Shown in pieces: positions 47,035-55,451 of a DNA stretch of 64,000 bases (positions are counted from its first letter, which is position 1; every line of letters begins with the position of its first letter). The stretch is from REEB95 sp963810055 (GTDB taxonomy: Bacteria; Pseudomonadota; Alphaproteobacteria; ATCC43930; CGMCC-115725). The translations under genes were made by a program, and so were the position numbers. Location: contig CAWEME010000007.1 in NCBI GenBank assembly GCA_963810055.1, positions 1-64,000 on the forward strand, read 5' to 3'. Below the pieces are notes generated by a model that saw only the letters and a list, made by a program, of their open reading frames with translations, was not told where the DNA came from and did not search any database.

Positions 47035-47757
47035 TTACGGCCATGCGGCCGCCTCTTTCCCTGGCCCTCGGCGAAGGGCAGGACTTCCGCCTCGGTGGGT
47101 TGCTGTTTCGAATTCGAGATCGGCGAGGCGCGTCTTGAGCGCCGCCACCTCGTCCATCAGACTGGCGACGCAACGCGCTATCGGATCGGGCAAATCCTCG
47201 CAAGGCGTGCCGTAAGGCAGGAAGTCCTTGCGCGCCTCGAGCTTGGCGCCGAGTTCCTTGGCCGGGATGCCGGCGACGGAAATTCCGGGCGGCACGGCGT
47301 GCAGCACGACGGCGTTGGCGCCGACGCGCGCGCCCTTGCCCACGGTGAAATTGCCCAGGACCCTGGCGCCGGCGCCGATGATGACGCCGTCCTCGAGGGT
47401 AGGATGGCGCTTGGCGCCGCGGTTGAGGGTGGTGCCGCCCAGGGTCACGCCCTGGTAGAGCGTCACGTCGTCGCCGATGACGGTGGTTTCGCCGATCACC
47501 ACGCCGCCGCCATGGTCGATGAACAGACGGCGGCCGATTTCGGCGGCGGGATGGATTTCGATGCCGGTGAGGAAGCGCCCGAGCTGCGAGACGAATCGCG
47601 CCAGCAACAGGCGGCCGTGAACCCACAGCCAGTGCGCGCCGCGGTGGAACACCACGGCATGGATGCCGGGGTAGCACAGCAGCACCTCGAGCCGCGAACG
47701 GGCGGCGGGGTCCAGCTTCAACACATTGCCGATATCGTCTTGCAGTTGCTTCAACAT
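47035..47757 (-). CDS. cysE: serine O-acetyltransferase
   Basis: A 240-residue left-handed beta-helix acetyltransferase that makes O-acetylserine for cysteine synthesis. The hexapeptide region runs IEIHPAAEIGRRLFIDHGGG-VVIGETTVIGDDVTLYQGVT, with the catalytic His in DHGGG. The end (HRGGSPALRRGPGKEAAAWP) is unlike other CysE proteins and may follow a shift near 47095. It is next to iscR and the desulfurases, linking cysteine supply with sulfur mobilisation. Start at ATG 47757. Confidence 0.92.
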   Translation of the reverse strand: MLKQLQDDIGNVLKLDPAARSRLEVLLCYPGIHAVVFHRGAHWLWVHGRLLLARFVSQLGRFLTGIEIHPAAEIGRRLFIDHGGGVVIGETTVIGDDVTLYQGVTLGGTTLNRGAKRHPTLEDGVIIGAGARVLGNFTVGKGARVGANAVVLHAVPPGISVAGIPAKELGAKLEARKDFLPYGTPCEDLPDPIARCVASLMDEVAALKTRLADLEFETATHRGGSPALRRGPGKEAAAWP

Positions 47758-47935
47758 GAGGGGTCCGCTTGCTATAAGATGGGGCGCCGCCAAAGGGCCG
47801 GGACTATAGCCGAGCCCTAGTAAGACGATCAAGTATTTCGGGCTAGAACAACCATAGATACTGGGGGTTCCCGGCTCAGAGCCCGAGTTGGTAAGTGGGA
47901 TATGGTGTGCGTAGTGGGATGGGTAAAGGGCGGCG

Positions 47936-48595
47936 ATGCCTGAGTTAAGCCTGATCGGCCCAGCCGGGCGGCTCGAAGCCCGTTATCAGCCGGCCAAGGA
48001 CAAGCGCGCCCCGGTGGCGCTGCTGCTGCATCCCCATCCGCAGCATGGCGGCACCATGAACAACAAGGTGGTCTACACCCTGTTCCATGCCTTTTCGCGC
48101 AACGGCTTTTCCGCCTTGCGGTTCAATTTCCGCGGCGCCGGCAAGAGCCAGGGCGTTTGGGGCGGCGGCGAGGGCGAGTTGGCCGACGCGGCGGCGGCGC
48201 TCGACTGGCTCCAGGCCGCCAACCCCGAGGCCGAGAGCTGCTGGATCGGCGGCTTTTCCTTCGGCGCCTGGATCGCCATGCAGCTTTTGGCGCGGCGGCC
48301 GGAGATCAACGGCTTCATCGCCGTGGCGCCGCCGGTGAACCTGGCCGATTTCAACGCGCTGCCGCGGCTGCCGGCCTCGGGGCTGATCGTGCAAGGCGAC
48401 CAGGACCAGATCGTGCCGCCCGAAGGGGTGAAGACGCTGGCCGAGAAGCTGCAAGGCCAACGCGACATCGCCGTGACCTACCAGGTGATCGCGGGCGCCG
48501 ATCATTTCTTCGCCGGACGGCTTGAACAACTCGGCGCCGTGGTCGAACGCTACATCGCGAGCAACCGCCACCGGCGGCCGGCCAAGGCCATTTGA
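47936..48595 (+). CDS. alpha/beta hydrolase (YsgA/CocE-like small hydrolase)
   Basis: A 219-residue alpha/beta hydrolase. VALLLHPHPQHGGTMNNKVV carries the oxyanion region, FNFRGAGKSQGVWGGGEGE is family-typical, and the nucleophile region is CWIGGFSFGAWIAMQLL (GFSFG with Ser). Asp is in VQGDQDQIVPPEG and His in GADHFFAGRL, completing the triad. It is divergent from cysE and convergent with purA. The substrate is unknown. Confidence 0.87.
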   Translation: MPELSLIGPAGRLEARYQPAKDKRAPVALLLHPHPQHGGTMNNKVVYTLFHAFSRNGFSALRFNFRGAGKSQGVWGGGEGELADAAAALDWLQAANPEAESCWIGGFSFGAWIAMQLLARRPEINGFIAVAPPVNLADFNALPRLPASGLIVQGDQDQIVPPEGVKTLAEKLQGQRDIAVTYQVIAGADHFFAGRLEQLGAVVERYIASNRHRRPAKAI

Positions 48596-48600
48596 GATTT

Positions 48601-48627
48601 GCGGGATCGTCCCATGGCCGATCCCGC
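48601..48627. terminator. hairpin between convergent hydrolase and purA genes
   Basis: GCGGGATCG and CGATCCCGC pair perfectly over nine bases around a nine-base loop, between two convergent genes that end at 48595 and 48645. There is no T-run, so termination may be weak or rho-assisted. Confidence 0.5.
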
Positions 48628-48644
48628 GGGGGCCATCTAACTCT

Positions 48645-49937
48645 TCAGTCCTTGAACGGGTCACGCCGCAGCACGGTGTCCTCGCGCTCGGGGCTGGTGG
48701 ACAGGAGCGCGACCGGCGCCTCGATGAGATCCTCGATGCGGCGGATGTATCGGACCGCCAGATCAGGGAGCTTGGCCCAATCGCGCACGCCGCGCGTGGT
48801 TTCGTTCCAGCCCGGCACGGTTTCGTAGACCGGCTCGACCGCAGCCTGGTCTTCGGCCCCCGCCGGCAGATAGCGGATCGTCTTGCCCTTGAGGCGGTAG
48901 CCCACGCAGATCTTGATCTCGGCGAAGGCGTCGAGTACGTCGATCTTGGTGAGCGCGATGCCGGCGATGCCGGCGACCTTCACCGCCTGGCGCACCATCA
49001 CCGCGTCGAACCAGCCGCAGCGGCGCTTCCGGCCGGTGACGACGCCGAATTCCTTGCCGCGTTCGCCCAGCGTCTGGCCGATCTTGTCGGTCAATTCGGT
49101 CGGGAACGGGCCGCTGCCGACCCGCGTGGTGTAGGCCTTGGTGATGCCGAGCACGTAGCCCACCGCGCCGGTGCCGAGACCCGAGCCCGAGGCGGCCTGG
49201 CCGGGATGGGTTTGCGAGGAGGTGACATAGGGATAGGTGCCGTGATCGACGTCGAGCATCACGCCCTGCGCGCCCTCGAACAGGATCCTTTTCTTCGCGC
49301 GGAGCGCCTCGTCGAGCCGCTCCCACACCCGGTCGGCATAGGGCAGAACCTTGGGCGCGATTTCCCGGAGCGATTGAAGCAGCGGCGCGACGTCGATTTC
49401 GGCCGCGCCCAGCCCGCGCAGGAGCGCGTTGTGGTGCAGCATCAGGGCATCGAGCTTGGCCGGGAGGCTGGCGGCGTCGGCCAGGTCGCACAGGCGCAGC
49501 GCACGCCGGCCGACCTTGTCCTCATAGGCCGGACCGATGCCGCGGCCGGTGGTGCCGAGCTTCCCCGCGCCGCGAGCCTCTTCCCGCGCCCGGTCGATGG
49601 CGGCGTGCGAAGGCAGGATCAAGGTCGCGTTGTCGGCGACGCGCAAGCTGGCGGGCGTGACGGTGACGCCTTTCAGCTTGATCGCCTCGATCTCCTTGAT
49701 CAGCGCCCAGGGATCGACCACCACGCCGTTGCCGACGATCGAAAGCTTGCCCGGGCGCACCACGCCAGAGGGCAAGAGGCTCAGGCGGTATTCGACGTTG
49801 CCGATGACCAGGGTGTGGCCGGCATTGTGGCCGCCCTGGAAGCGCACCACCACGTCGGCGCGCTCGCTCAGCCAATCGACGATCTTCCCCTTGCCTTCGT
49901 CGCCCCATTGGGCGCCGATCACCGCGACGTTCGCCAT
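48645..49937 (-). CDS. purA: adenylosuccinate synthetase
   Basis: The 430-residue enzyme uses GTP to join IMP and aspartate in AMP synthesis. Signature VIGAQWGDEGKGKIVDWLSE is at the amino end, with QGGHNAGHT and TTGRGIGPAYEDKVGRRALR following. Full length, no shift. It is followed (in genome order) by palindromic repeats and hisZ. Confidence 0.97.
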   Translation of the reverse strand: MANVAVIGAQWGDEGKGKIVDWLSERADVVVRFQGGHNAGHTLVIGNVEYRLSLLPSGVVRPGKLSIVGNGVVVDPWALIKEIEAIKLKGVTVTPASLRVADNATLILPSHAAIDRAREEARGAGKLGTTGRGIGPAYEDKVGRRALRLCDLADAASLPAKLDALMLHHNALLRGLGAAEIDVAPLLQSLREIAPKVLPYADRVWERLDEALRAKKRILFEGAQGVMLDVDHGTYPYVTSSQTHPGQAASGSGLGTGAVGYVLGITKAYTTRVGSGPFPTELTDKIGQTLGERGKEFGVVTGRKRRCGWFDAVMVRQAVKVAGIAGIALTKIDVLDAFAEIKICVGYRLKGKTIRYLPAGAEDQAAVEPVYETVPGWNETTRGVRDWAKLPDLAVRYIRRIEDLIEAPVALLSTSPEREDTVLRRDPFKD

Positions 49938-49961
49938 CGAGAGTCCTTACTGAGATTCCCC

Positions 49962-50016
49962 GCGTAGCACCTGACGTGCGAAGCTGATCAAGAGCGTAGC
50001 ACCTGACGTGCGAAGC
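49962..50016. repeat. palindromic intergenic repeats, copy 5 (two short units)
   Basis: Two copies of GCGTAGCACCTGACGTGCGAAGCTGA (49962-49987 and 49993-50018), identical in the core to those at 41790 and 41821. They lie immediately downstream of the hisZ stop (minus strand, 50022). Confidence 0.8.
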
Positions 50017-50021
50017 TGAAA

Positions 50022-51179
50022 TTATTCAAGAGCGATAGGCTTTCCGTTTTCGAGCAGATGGCCGCAATCGAGCCGCTTGGCTTCCTGGCGCGCATCCCGG
50101 ACGGGCCCGAGCCCGGCCACGGTGATCCAGCCTTGCTCGCGCAGGCGGCGCGCCATGGCGGGATCGGCGCCTTCCGGCACATAGATGCGCTTCGCCGGCG
50201 ATGCCCCGGGCACGGCCTGGAGCACGGTGTCGGTGTAGAGCGTGAAGCCGGTGGCGTCCTCGGCCCCGGTCTTGTCCGGCCCGCTATCGGTGCGGTAACG
50301 ACCGCCGCGGCCCAATTCGCCGCGCACATCCTGCGCGAAGAAGCTGAAACTGATGCCGGTCTCATATTCGAAGCCGCGATTCTCGACCGGATCGATGGTG
50401 TATTCGAGGCCGGGCACGGCGGATTTGAGCCGCGTTACCACCTCGCCCAACCGCGTACGCGCGGCCGCCGCTTCCTTCGGCAGGTCGAGCGCCGCCAGCG
50501 CCTTTTGCGCCTTGGCGCCCTCGCCCGCCGCCTTCAGGAGATCGCCCAGCAGGGATCCTGCCTTGCCCGCCGCCGCCTTGAGCGCGGCCGCGTCCTTGTG
50601 GTCGAGCGCGCGGCGCACCGCCAGCGCCGATTCGGATCCGAGCTTGAAGGCGTTGCACACCGCCGGCACCAGGGTGGGCAAGGTCAGATCGACCGTCAGG
50701 CCGATGATGCCGAGCGAGGCCAGCGCCTCGGCCGCGACCGCGATCGCCTCGACATCGGCGGACACCGAATCCGTGCCGATCAGCTCCGCGCCCACCTGCC
50801 CCACCTGGCGCTCGGGGCGGAGCTGGCTGCCGCGCACCCGCAGCACCTGGCCGGCGTAGCACAGGCGCAAGGGCCGGGCCGATTTCTTGAGCCTGGTGGC
50901 GGCGATGCGCGCCACTTGCGGCGTCATGTCGGCGCGCAAGCCGATCATGCGGCCCGACACCGGGTCCATCAGGCGGAAGGTGTCCGGCGCCATGGCCGCG
51001 CCCGCGCCGGAGAGCAGATTCTCCTCGAACTCGGCCAAGGGCGGCTTGACCCGCTCATAGCCGTGGCCGGCCAGCACCGCCATCATACGCGCCACCACCT
51101 CGGCCTCGATTCCGGCGTCGGGCGGCAGCAGGTCGCGCAGGCCTTCGGGCAGCAGCGCCCGGTGGAGCGATTCATTCAT
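50022..51179 (-). CDS. hisZ: ATP phosphoribosyltransferase regulatory subunit
   Basis: A 385-residue HisZ, a catalytically inactive histidyl-tRNA-synthetase paralogue that activates short-form HisG. LLPEGLRDLLPPDAGIEAEV opens the protein; RADMTPQVARIAATRL and YAGQVLRVRGSQLRPERQVG are class-II synthetase motif 1 and 2 relics. Its presence implies a short HisG elsewhere. The ATG at 51179 is chosen because the conserved region begins there. Confidence 0.92.
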   Translation of the reverse strand: MNESLHRALLPEGLRDLLPPDAGIEAEVVARMMAVLAGHGYERVKPPLAEFEENLLSGAGAAMAPDTFRLMDPVSGRMIGLRADMTPQVARIAATRLKKSARPLRLCYAGQVLRVRGSQLRPERQVGQVGAELIGTDSVSADVEAIAVAAEALASLGIIGLTVDLTLPTLVPAVCNAFKLGSESALAVRRALDHKDAAALKAAAGKAGSLLGDLLKAAGEGAKAQKALAALDLPKEAAAARTRLGEVVTRLKSAVPGLEYTIDPVENRGFEYETGISFSFFAQDVRGELGRGGRYRTDSGPDKTGAEDATGFTLYTDTVLQAVPGASPAKRIYVPEGADPAMARRLREQGWITVAGLGPVRDARQEAKRLDCGHLLENGKPIALE

Positions 51180-51239
51180 GGGGGCCGGAATAGCTGTTTT
51201 GCGCGGCGGCGGCAACTAAACCCTGTTGCTACTCTTTAG

Positions 51240-51300
51240 CTTCGCCAGCCGCCTCGGGCCATGGAAGATTCGGCCCTCGGCTTTGCTGCGCGCTAGCCCG
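51240..51300. repeat. degenerate palindromic intergenic repeat, copy 6
   Basis: In reverse complement the segment reads like a long-form unit (GCCGAGGGCCGAATCTTCCATGGCCCGAGGC...GCGAAGC) with several changes. It lies 17 bases after the stop of the small lipoprotein gene (minus strand, 51317). Confidence 0.5.
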
Positions 51301-51316
51301 ACTCAGGCGGACCTAT

Positions 51317-51469
51317 TTAGCGGTAGAAGCCGCCGTAATAGCCGTAGCCGCCGTAGTAATGCGGGTGCGGCTCGTAATAACCGCCCACCGGCACGACCAC
51401 GCAGCCGGCGAGAATCGCCAGCAGCGCCGCGGCCGCCACAATCTTGCCGTATCGATAAAGCCCGGTCAT
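51317..51469 (-). CDS. 50-residue Gly/Tyr-rich lipoprotein
   Basis: A small gene: MTGLYRYGKIVAAAALLAIL then AGCVVVPVGGYYEP and a Gly-Tyr tail ending GGFYR. The lipobox LAGC predicts lipid anchoring at Cys23, leaving a 27-residue Tyr/Gly/His-rich surface tail. GGAG lies seven bases before the ATG. It stands alone between hisZ and serA. Function unknown; codon use and the signals make it credible. Confidence 0.7.
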   Translation of the reverse strand: MTGLYRYGKIVAAAALLAILAGCVVVPVGGYYEPHPHYYGGYGYYGGFYR

Positions 51470-51595
51470 GGGTGTCTCCGTGATAGGACCCGGACGGAAT
51501 GCCCGGGCGCTTATCCGGATATACGGGCGAGACCCGGGAAAGCGCCCCGGCTTAAATTTTTGTCATTGCCGGGGATGATCACGGAAAAGACGGAA

Positions 51596-53173
51596 TTAGA
51601 AATGCAGTTCCGCCGCCTGGACCACGTTGGCGATGCCGCGCACCTTGGCCAAGAGCGCTTCGCCCAAGGGCTGGTCGATCTGCACCAGGCAGATGGCCTC
51701 TTTCCCCGGGCCCGAGCGGCCGAGATGGAATGTCGCGATGTTGACGCCGGCCTCGCCCAAGGTGCGGCCGAGATTGCCGATGAAGCCCGGCTTGTCCTGG
51801 TTGCGCACGAACAGCATGTGCGGCCCCAGCTCGGCCTCGAGCGCGATCCCCTCGATGTCGACGATGCGTGGCCGGTCGCCGCCGAACAGCGTGCCGGCGA
51901 CGCTGCGCGCGCCGTTCTCGCCCTTGACCGTGACGCGGATCAGCGTCTGGAAATCCGAAGGCTCGGTGCTGCGGGTTTCCGACACGGCGATGCCGCGTTC
52001 CTTGCACAGCACCGGCGCGTTGACCATGTTGACCGCGTCGAGCTGCGGGCTCAGCAGGGCGGTGAGCGCGATCGCGGTCAGCGGCTTGACGTTGAGTTCG
52101 GCGGCATGGCCTTCGTATTCGAGGGCTATGCTCTTCAGCCCGGACAAGGTGAGCTGGCCGGCGAAGGAGCCTAATTGCTCGGCGAGTTTCATGTAGGGCT
52201 TGAGGCGCTTGGCTTCCTCGGCCGAAAGCGAGGGCATGTTGAGCGCGTTGACCACCGCGCCGGTCATGAGGAAATCCGCCATCTGCTCGGCCACCTGCAG
52301 CGCCACGTTCTCCTGCGCCTCGTTGGTGGAAGCGCCCAGATGCGGCGTGGCGATGATTTTCTCGTTGCCGAACAGGACATTCTCCTTGGCCGGTTCGACC
52401 GGGAAGACGTCGATCGCCGCGCCCGCGACCTGCCCTGAATCGAGCGCCGCCTTTAAATCCGCTTCCACAATGAGCCCGCCGCGAGCGCAATTGATGATGC
52501 GCACGCCCTTCTTGGTCTTGGCCAGCGCCTTGGCGTCGATGATGCCCTTGGTCGCCTCGGTCATGGGGGTGTGGAGGGTGATGAAATCGGCGCGCGCCAG
52601 CAGATCGTCGAGCTCGACCTTTTCCACGCCCAGCGCGACCGCGCGTTCGGGCGACAAAAACGGGTCATAGGCCACGACCTTCATCTTGAGGCCGAGCGCG
52701 CGGTCGGCCACGATCGAGCCGACATTGCCGCAGCCGATCACGCCCAGCACCTTGGCCGTCAGCTCGACGCCCATGAAGCGCGACTTCTCCCATTTGCCCG
52801 CCTGAGTCGAGCGGTCGGCGGCGGGCAATTGGCGCGCCAACGCCATCATCAGGGCGATGGCGTGTTCGGCAGTGGTGATCGAATTGCCGAAGGGCGTGTT
52901 CATCACCACGATGCCGCGTTGCGTAGCGGCGGGGACGTCGATGTTGTCGACGCCGATGCCGGCGCGGCCGATCACCTTCAGCTTCTTGGCGGCGTCCAGC
53001 ACCGGCTTGGTCACCTTGGTGGCGGAACGCACAGCGAGGCCGTCGAAATCGCCGATGATCTTCTTGAGCTCGTCGGGCGAAAGTTTGGTGTTCACCAAGG
53101 TTTCGACGCCGCGTTCCTTGAATATCGCGACCGCGCGCGGGCTTAATTCGTCGGAAATCAAGACTCTCGGCAT
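51596..53173 (-). CDS. serA: D-3-phosphoglycerate dehydrogenase
   Basis: The 525-residue long-form SerA starts serine synthesis. NAD-binding VLGVIGCGNVGSIVADRALG, INCARGGLIVEADL and VIATPHLG-type catalytic His (KIIATPHLGASTNEAQENVA) are present, followed by the allosteric substrate-binding domain and a carboxy ACT domain (GFIGNLGRTLGEAGVNIATF). The ATG at 53173 is the family start. serC lies 40 bases upstream, so the two probably share a transcript. Confidence 0.97.
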   Translation of the reverse strand: MPRVLISDELSPRAVAIFKERGVETLVNTKLSPDELKKIIGDFDGLAVRSATKVTKPVLDAAKKLKVIGRAGIGVDNIDVPAATQRGIVVMNTPFGNSITTAEHAIALMMALARQLPAADRSTQAGKWEKSRFMGVELTAKVLGVIGCGNVGSIVADRALGLKMKVVAYDPFLSPERAVALGVEKVELDDLLARADFITLHTPMTEATKGIIDAKALAKTKKGVRIINCARGGLIVEADLKAALDSGQVAGAAIDVFPVEPAKENVLFGNEKIIATPHLGASTNEAQENVALQVAEQMADFLMTGAVVNALNMPSLSAEEAKRLKPYMKLAEQLGSFAGQLTLSGLKSIALEYEGHAAELNVKPLTAIALTALLSPQLDAVNMVNAPVLCKERGIAVSETRSTEPSDFQTLIRVTVKGENGARSVAGTLFGGDRPRIVDIEGIALEAELGPHMLFVRNQDKPGFIGNLGRTLGEAGVNIATFHLGRSGPGKEAICLVQIDQPLGEALLAKVRGIANVVQAAELHF

Positions 53174-53213
53174 GGCGAGATCTTTCTCTGCAATGAGGAA
53201 GGAAAAGCGGGGT

Positions 53214-54371
53214 TCAGGCCGCGGCGGCGCGGCGGATTTCGGCGAAGGCCCAGTCGAGCCAAGGCAGCAGCGCCTCGACATCGCGGGTCTCGACCGTCGA
53301 GCCACACCAGATGCGCAAACCCGGCGGCGCGTCGCGGTGGCCGGCGATGTCGTAGGCGACGCCCTCGGCATCGAGCAGCGCTTCGAGCCGCTTCACCTGG
53401 GCGCGTTGCGCCTCGGGCGCCAGGCGCAAAAACCACTCATCGGCCAGCTTGAGGCAGACCGAGGTCGAGGAGCGGAGCTTGGGATCGGCCACCAGGAAGG
53501 CGATCCAGGGCGTGCGCGCGACCCATTTTTCGATCGTCGCCAGATTGGCGAGGCTGCGCGCGCGCAAGGCCGGCAGGCCGCCGATCGATTCCGCCCATTT
53601 GAGGCCGTCGATCGCGTCTTCCACCACCAGCATGGAGGGCGTGTTGATGGTCTCTTCTTGGAATATCCCTTCGGCGAATTTGCCCTTGGAAGTGAGGCGG
53701 AAGATCTTGGGCAAGGGCCAGGAAGGCTTGTAAGTCTCCAGCCTTTCGACCGCGCGGGGCGACAGCGCCAGCATGCCGTGCGCCGCCTCGCCGCCCAGCA
53801 CCTTCTGCCATGACCAGGTGATGACATCGAGCTTGGACCAAGGCAGCTCCATGGCGAAGACCGCCGAGGTGGCGTCGCAAATGGCCAGGCCCTGACGGTC
53901 CGTCTTGATCCAGTCGCCATTGGGCACGCGCGCGCCCGACGTGGTGCCGTTCCAGGGGAAGACCACGTCGCGGCTCCAATCGACCTTGGAAAGGTCGGGT
54001 ATTTCGCCATAGGGCGCGCGCAAAACGCGCAAATCTTTGAGCTTCAGCTGTTTCTCGACGTCGGTCGCCCAGCCTTCGCCGAACACCTCCCAGGCCAGCA
54101 CGTCGCAGCCGCGCGCGCCCAAGAGCGACCACAGCGCCATTTCGACCGCGCCCGTATCCGAGGCGGGGACGATGGCGACGCGGTAATTGTTGGGAATGCC
54201 GAGGATCGCGCGCGAGCGGTCGACCACCTCTTTGAGCTTGGCCTTCCCGGGCTTGGCGCGGTGCGAACGGCCCAGCAGCGCGTTTTTGAGCGCTTCCAAG
54301 TTCCAACCAGGACGCTTGGCGCAGGGGCCGGATGAAAATGACGGATTGGCGGGCCGGAGATTCGGCTTCAT
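53214..54371 (-). CDS. serC: phosphoserine aminotransferase
   Basis: A 385-residue PLP enzyme that converts 3-phosphohydroxypyruvate to phosphoserine. It starts KPNLRPANPSFSSGPCAKRP, the alphaproteobacterial SerC type. The PLP-Lys is in DVITWSWQKVLGGEAAHGML, and the substrate region has IVPASDTGAVEMALWSLLG. It is first in the serC-serA pair. No shift. Confidence 0.96.
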   Translation of the reverse strand: MKPNLRPANPSFSSGPCAKRPGWNLEALKNALLGRSHRAKPGKAKLKEVVDRSRAILGIPNNYRVAIVPASDTGAVEMALWSLLGARGCDVLAWEVFGEGWATDVEKQLKLKDLRVLRAPYGEIPDLSKVDWSRDVVFPWNGTTSGARVPNGDWIKTDRQGLAICDATSAVFAMELPWSKLDVITWSWQKVLGGEAAHGMLALSPRAVERLETYKPSWPLPKIFRLTSKGKFAEGIFQEETINTPSMLVVEDAIDGLKWAESIGGLPALRARSLANLATIEKWVARTPWIAFLVADPKLRSSTSVCLKLADEWFLRLAPEAQRAQVKRLEALLDAEGVAYDIAGHRDAPPGLRIWCGSTVETRDVEALLPWLDWAFAEIRRAAAA

Positions 54372-54530
54372 GGCGCTATTCCTTGCAGAATAGATGCGCC
54401 CCGTTGGGGGGGCGTGTCCCGCCGAGGAAACTATGGAGAACCGGGCGGCGCGTCAACCGCCAAGCGCGCCGGGCAGGCGCGGCGCGATGACGCGGGGTAT
54501 GATTATTTGCGGCGACAGGGGGAGAAGTGC

Positions 54531-54986
54531 ATGAGCGGGATCGTCCAATATCTGGTTTTCATGCTGTTGGCGGCGGGCGCGGGGGTGAGCTTCGTCGCGC
54601 AGCAGGCGGTCAACGCCAATCTGCGCGCCAGCATCGATTCGGCGGCCTGGGCGGGCTTCGTCAGCTATCTCGGCGGCACCATCTGCATGGCGGTGCTGGC
54701 CCTGTTGCTGCGCGATCCGTGGCCGGCGGGCGCGGCCCTGGCGCGGAGCAATTGGTGGGCGTGGAGCGGCGGTTTCTTCGGCGCGATCTATATCGCAGTC
54801 TCTATCCTGCTGCTGCCGCGGCTGGGCGCGGCGACGGTGGTGGCGCTGATCGTGACGGGCCAGATGCTGGGCTCGGTGGCGTTCGATCATTTCGGCTGGA
54901 TGGGATTGCCGGAACATCCGGCCGATTGGCAGCGCATATTGGGCGCGCTGCTGCTGATCGGCGGCGTGGTGCTGATACGGCTGTAG
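54531..54986 (+). CDS. DMT-superfamily YdcZ/DUF606 membrane protein
   Basis: A 151-residue membrane protein with about five helices of the DUF606 (YdcZ) family. It begins MSGIVQYLVFMLLAAGAGVS and has FVAQQAVNANLRASIDSAAW; a later GGFFGAIYIAVSILLLPRLG block is typical. GGGGAGA precedes the ATG. Such half-size DMT proteins often work as dimers in export. The substrate is unknown. Confidence 0.85.
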   Translation: MSGIVQYLVFMLLAAGAGVSFVAQQAVNANLRASIDSAAWAGFVSYLGGTICMAVLALLLRDPWPAGAALARSNWWAWSGGFFGAIYIAVSILLLPRLGAATVVALIVTGQMLGSVAFDHFGWMGLPEHPADWQRILGALLLIGGVVLIRL

Positions 54987-54994
54987 GCGGAACC

Positions 54995-55444
54995 TCAGCC
55001 CGGGCGGCGCTTCAGCAGCTGCATCGAGGTGACGGTCAGCACGTCCTCGCCGCGCTGGTTCACGTAGCGGTAGGCCATACGCGCGATGCCGCGGTCGGGC
55101 TTGGATTGCGACGGACGCACCTCCTTCACCTCGATTTTGACGGTCAGCGTGTCGCCCGGCCGCACCGGCCTGAGCCAGCGCAGTTCGTCCATGCCGGGCG
55201 AGCCCAGGCTGGCCGCCTTCAGCACGCCGCTGTCGCAGACGAGGCGGAAGCCCAAGGCGAGGGTCTGGAAGCCCGAGGCGATCAGGCCCCCGAAGATGGT
55301 CTGTTTCGCCGCTTCGGGATCGATGTGGAAGGGTTGCGGATCGTATTGCTTGGCGAATTCGACGATCTGCTTTTCCGTAAGGTTGGCCGAGCCGGTGGTG
55401 AATTTGTCGCCCGGCTTGAAATCATCGAGATAGAGATCCTTCAT
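54995..55444 (-). CDS. MaoC-like hot-dog dehydratase
   Basis: A 149-residue single hot-dog-fold protein. The hydratase motif is YDPQPFHIDPEAA followed by FGGLIASGFQTLALG, with the Asp and His expected for (R)-enoyl-CoA hydratases. It lies eight bases after the dehydrogenase gene at 55452, so the two are probably one operon. The substrate is unknown. Confidence 0.87.
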   Translation of the reverse strand: MKDLYLDDFKPGDKFTTGSANLTEKQIVEFAKQYDPQPFHIDPEAAKQTIFGGLIASGFQTLALGFRLVCDSGVLKAASLGSPGMDELRWLRPVRPGDTLTVKIEVKEVRPSQSKPDRGIARMAYRYVNQRGEDVLTVTSMQLLKRRPG

Positions 55445-55451
55445 CGCCGCC

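Noticed and set aside
47833..47935. Riboswitch or leader RNA before the hydrolase gene
   Set aside because: The roughly 100 bases are G-rich but show no convincing conserved fold that I can identify.
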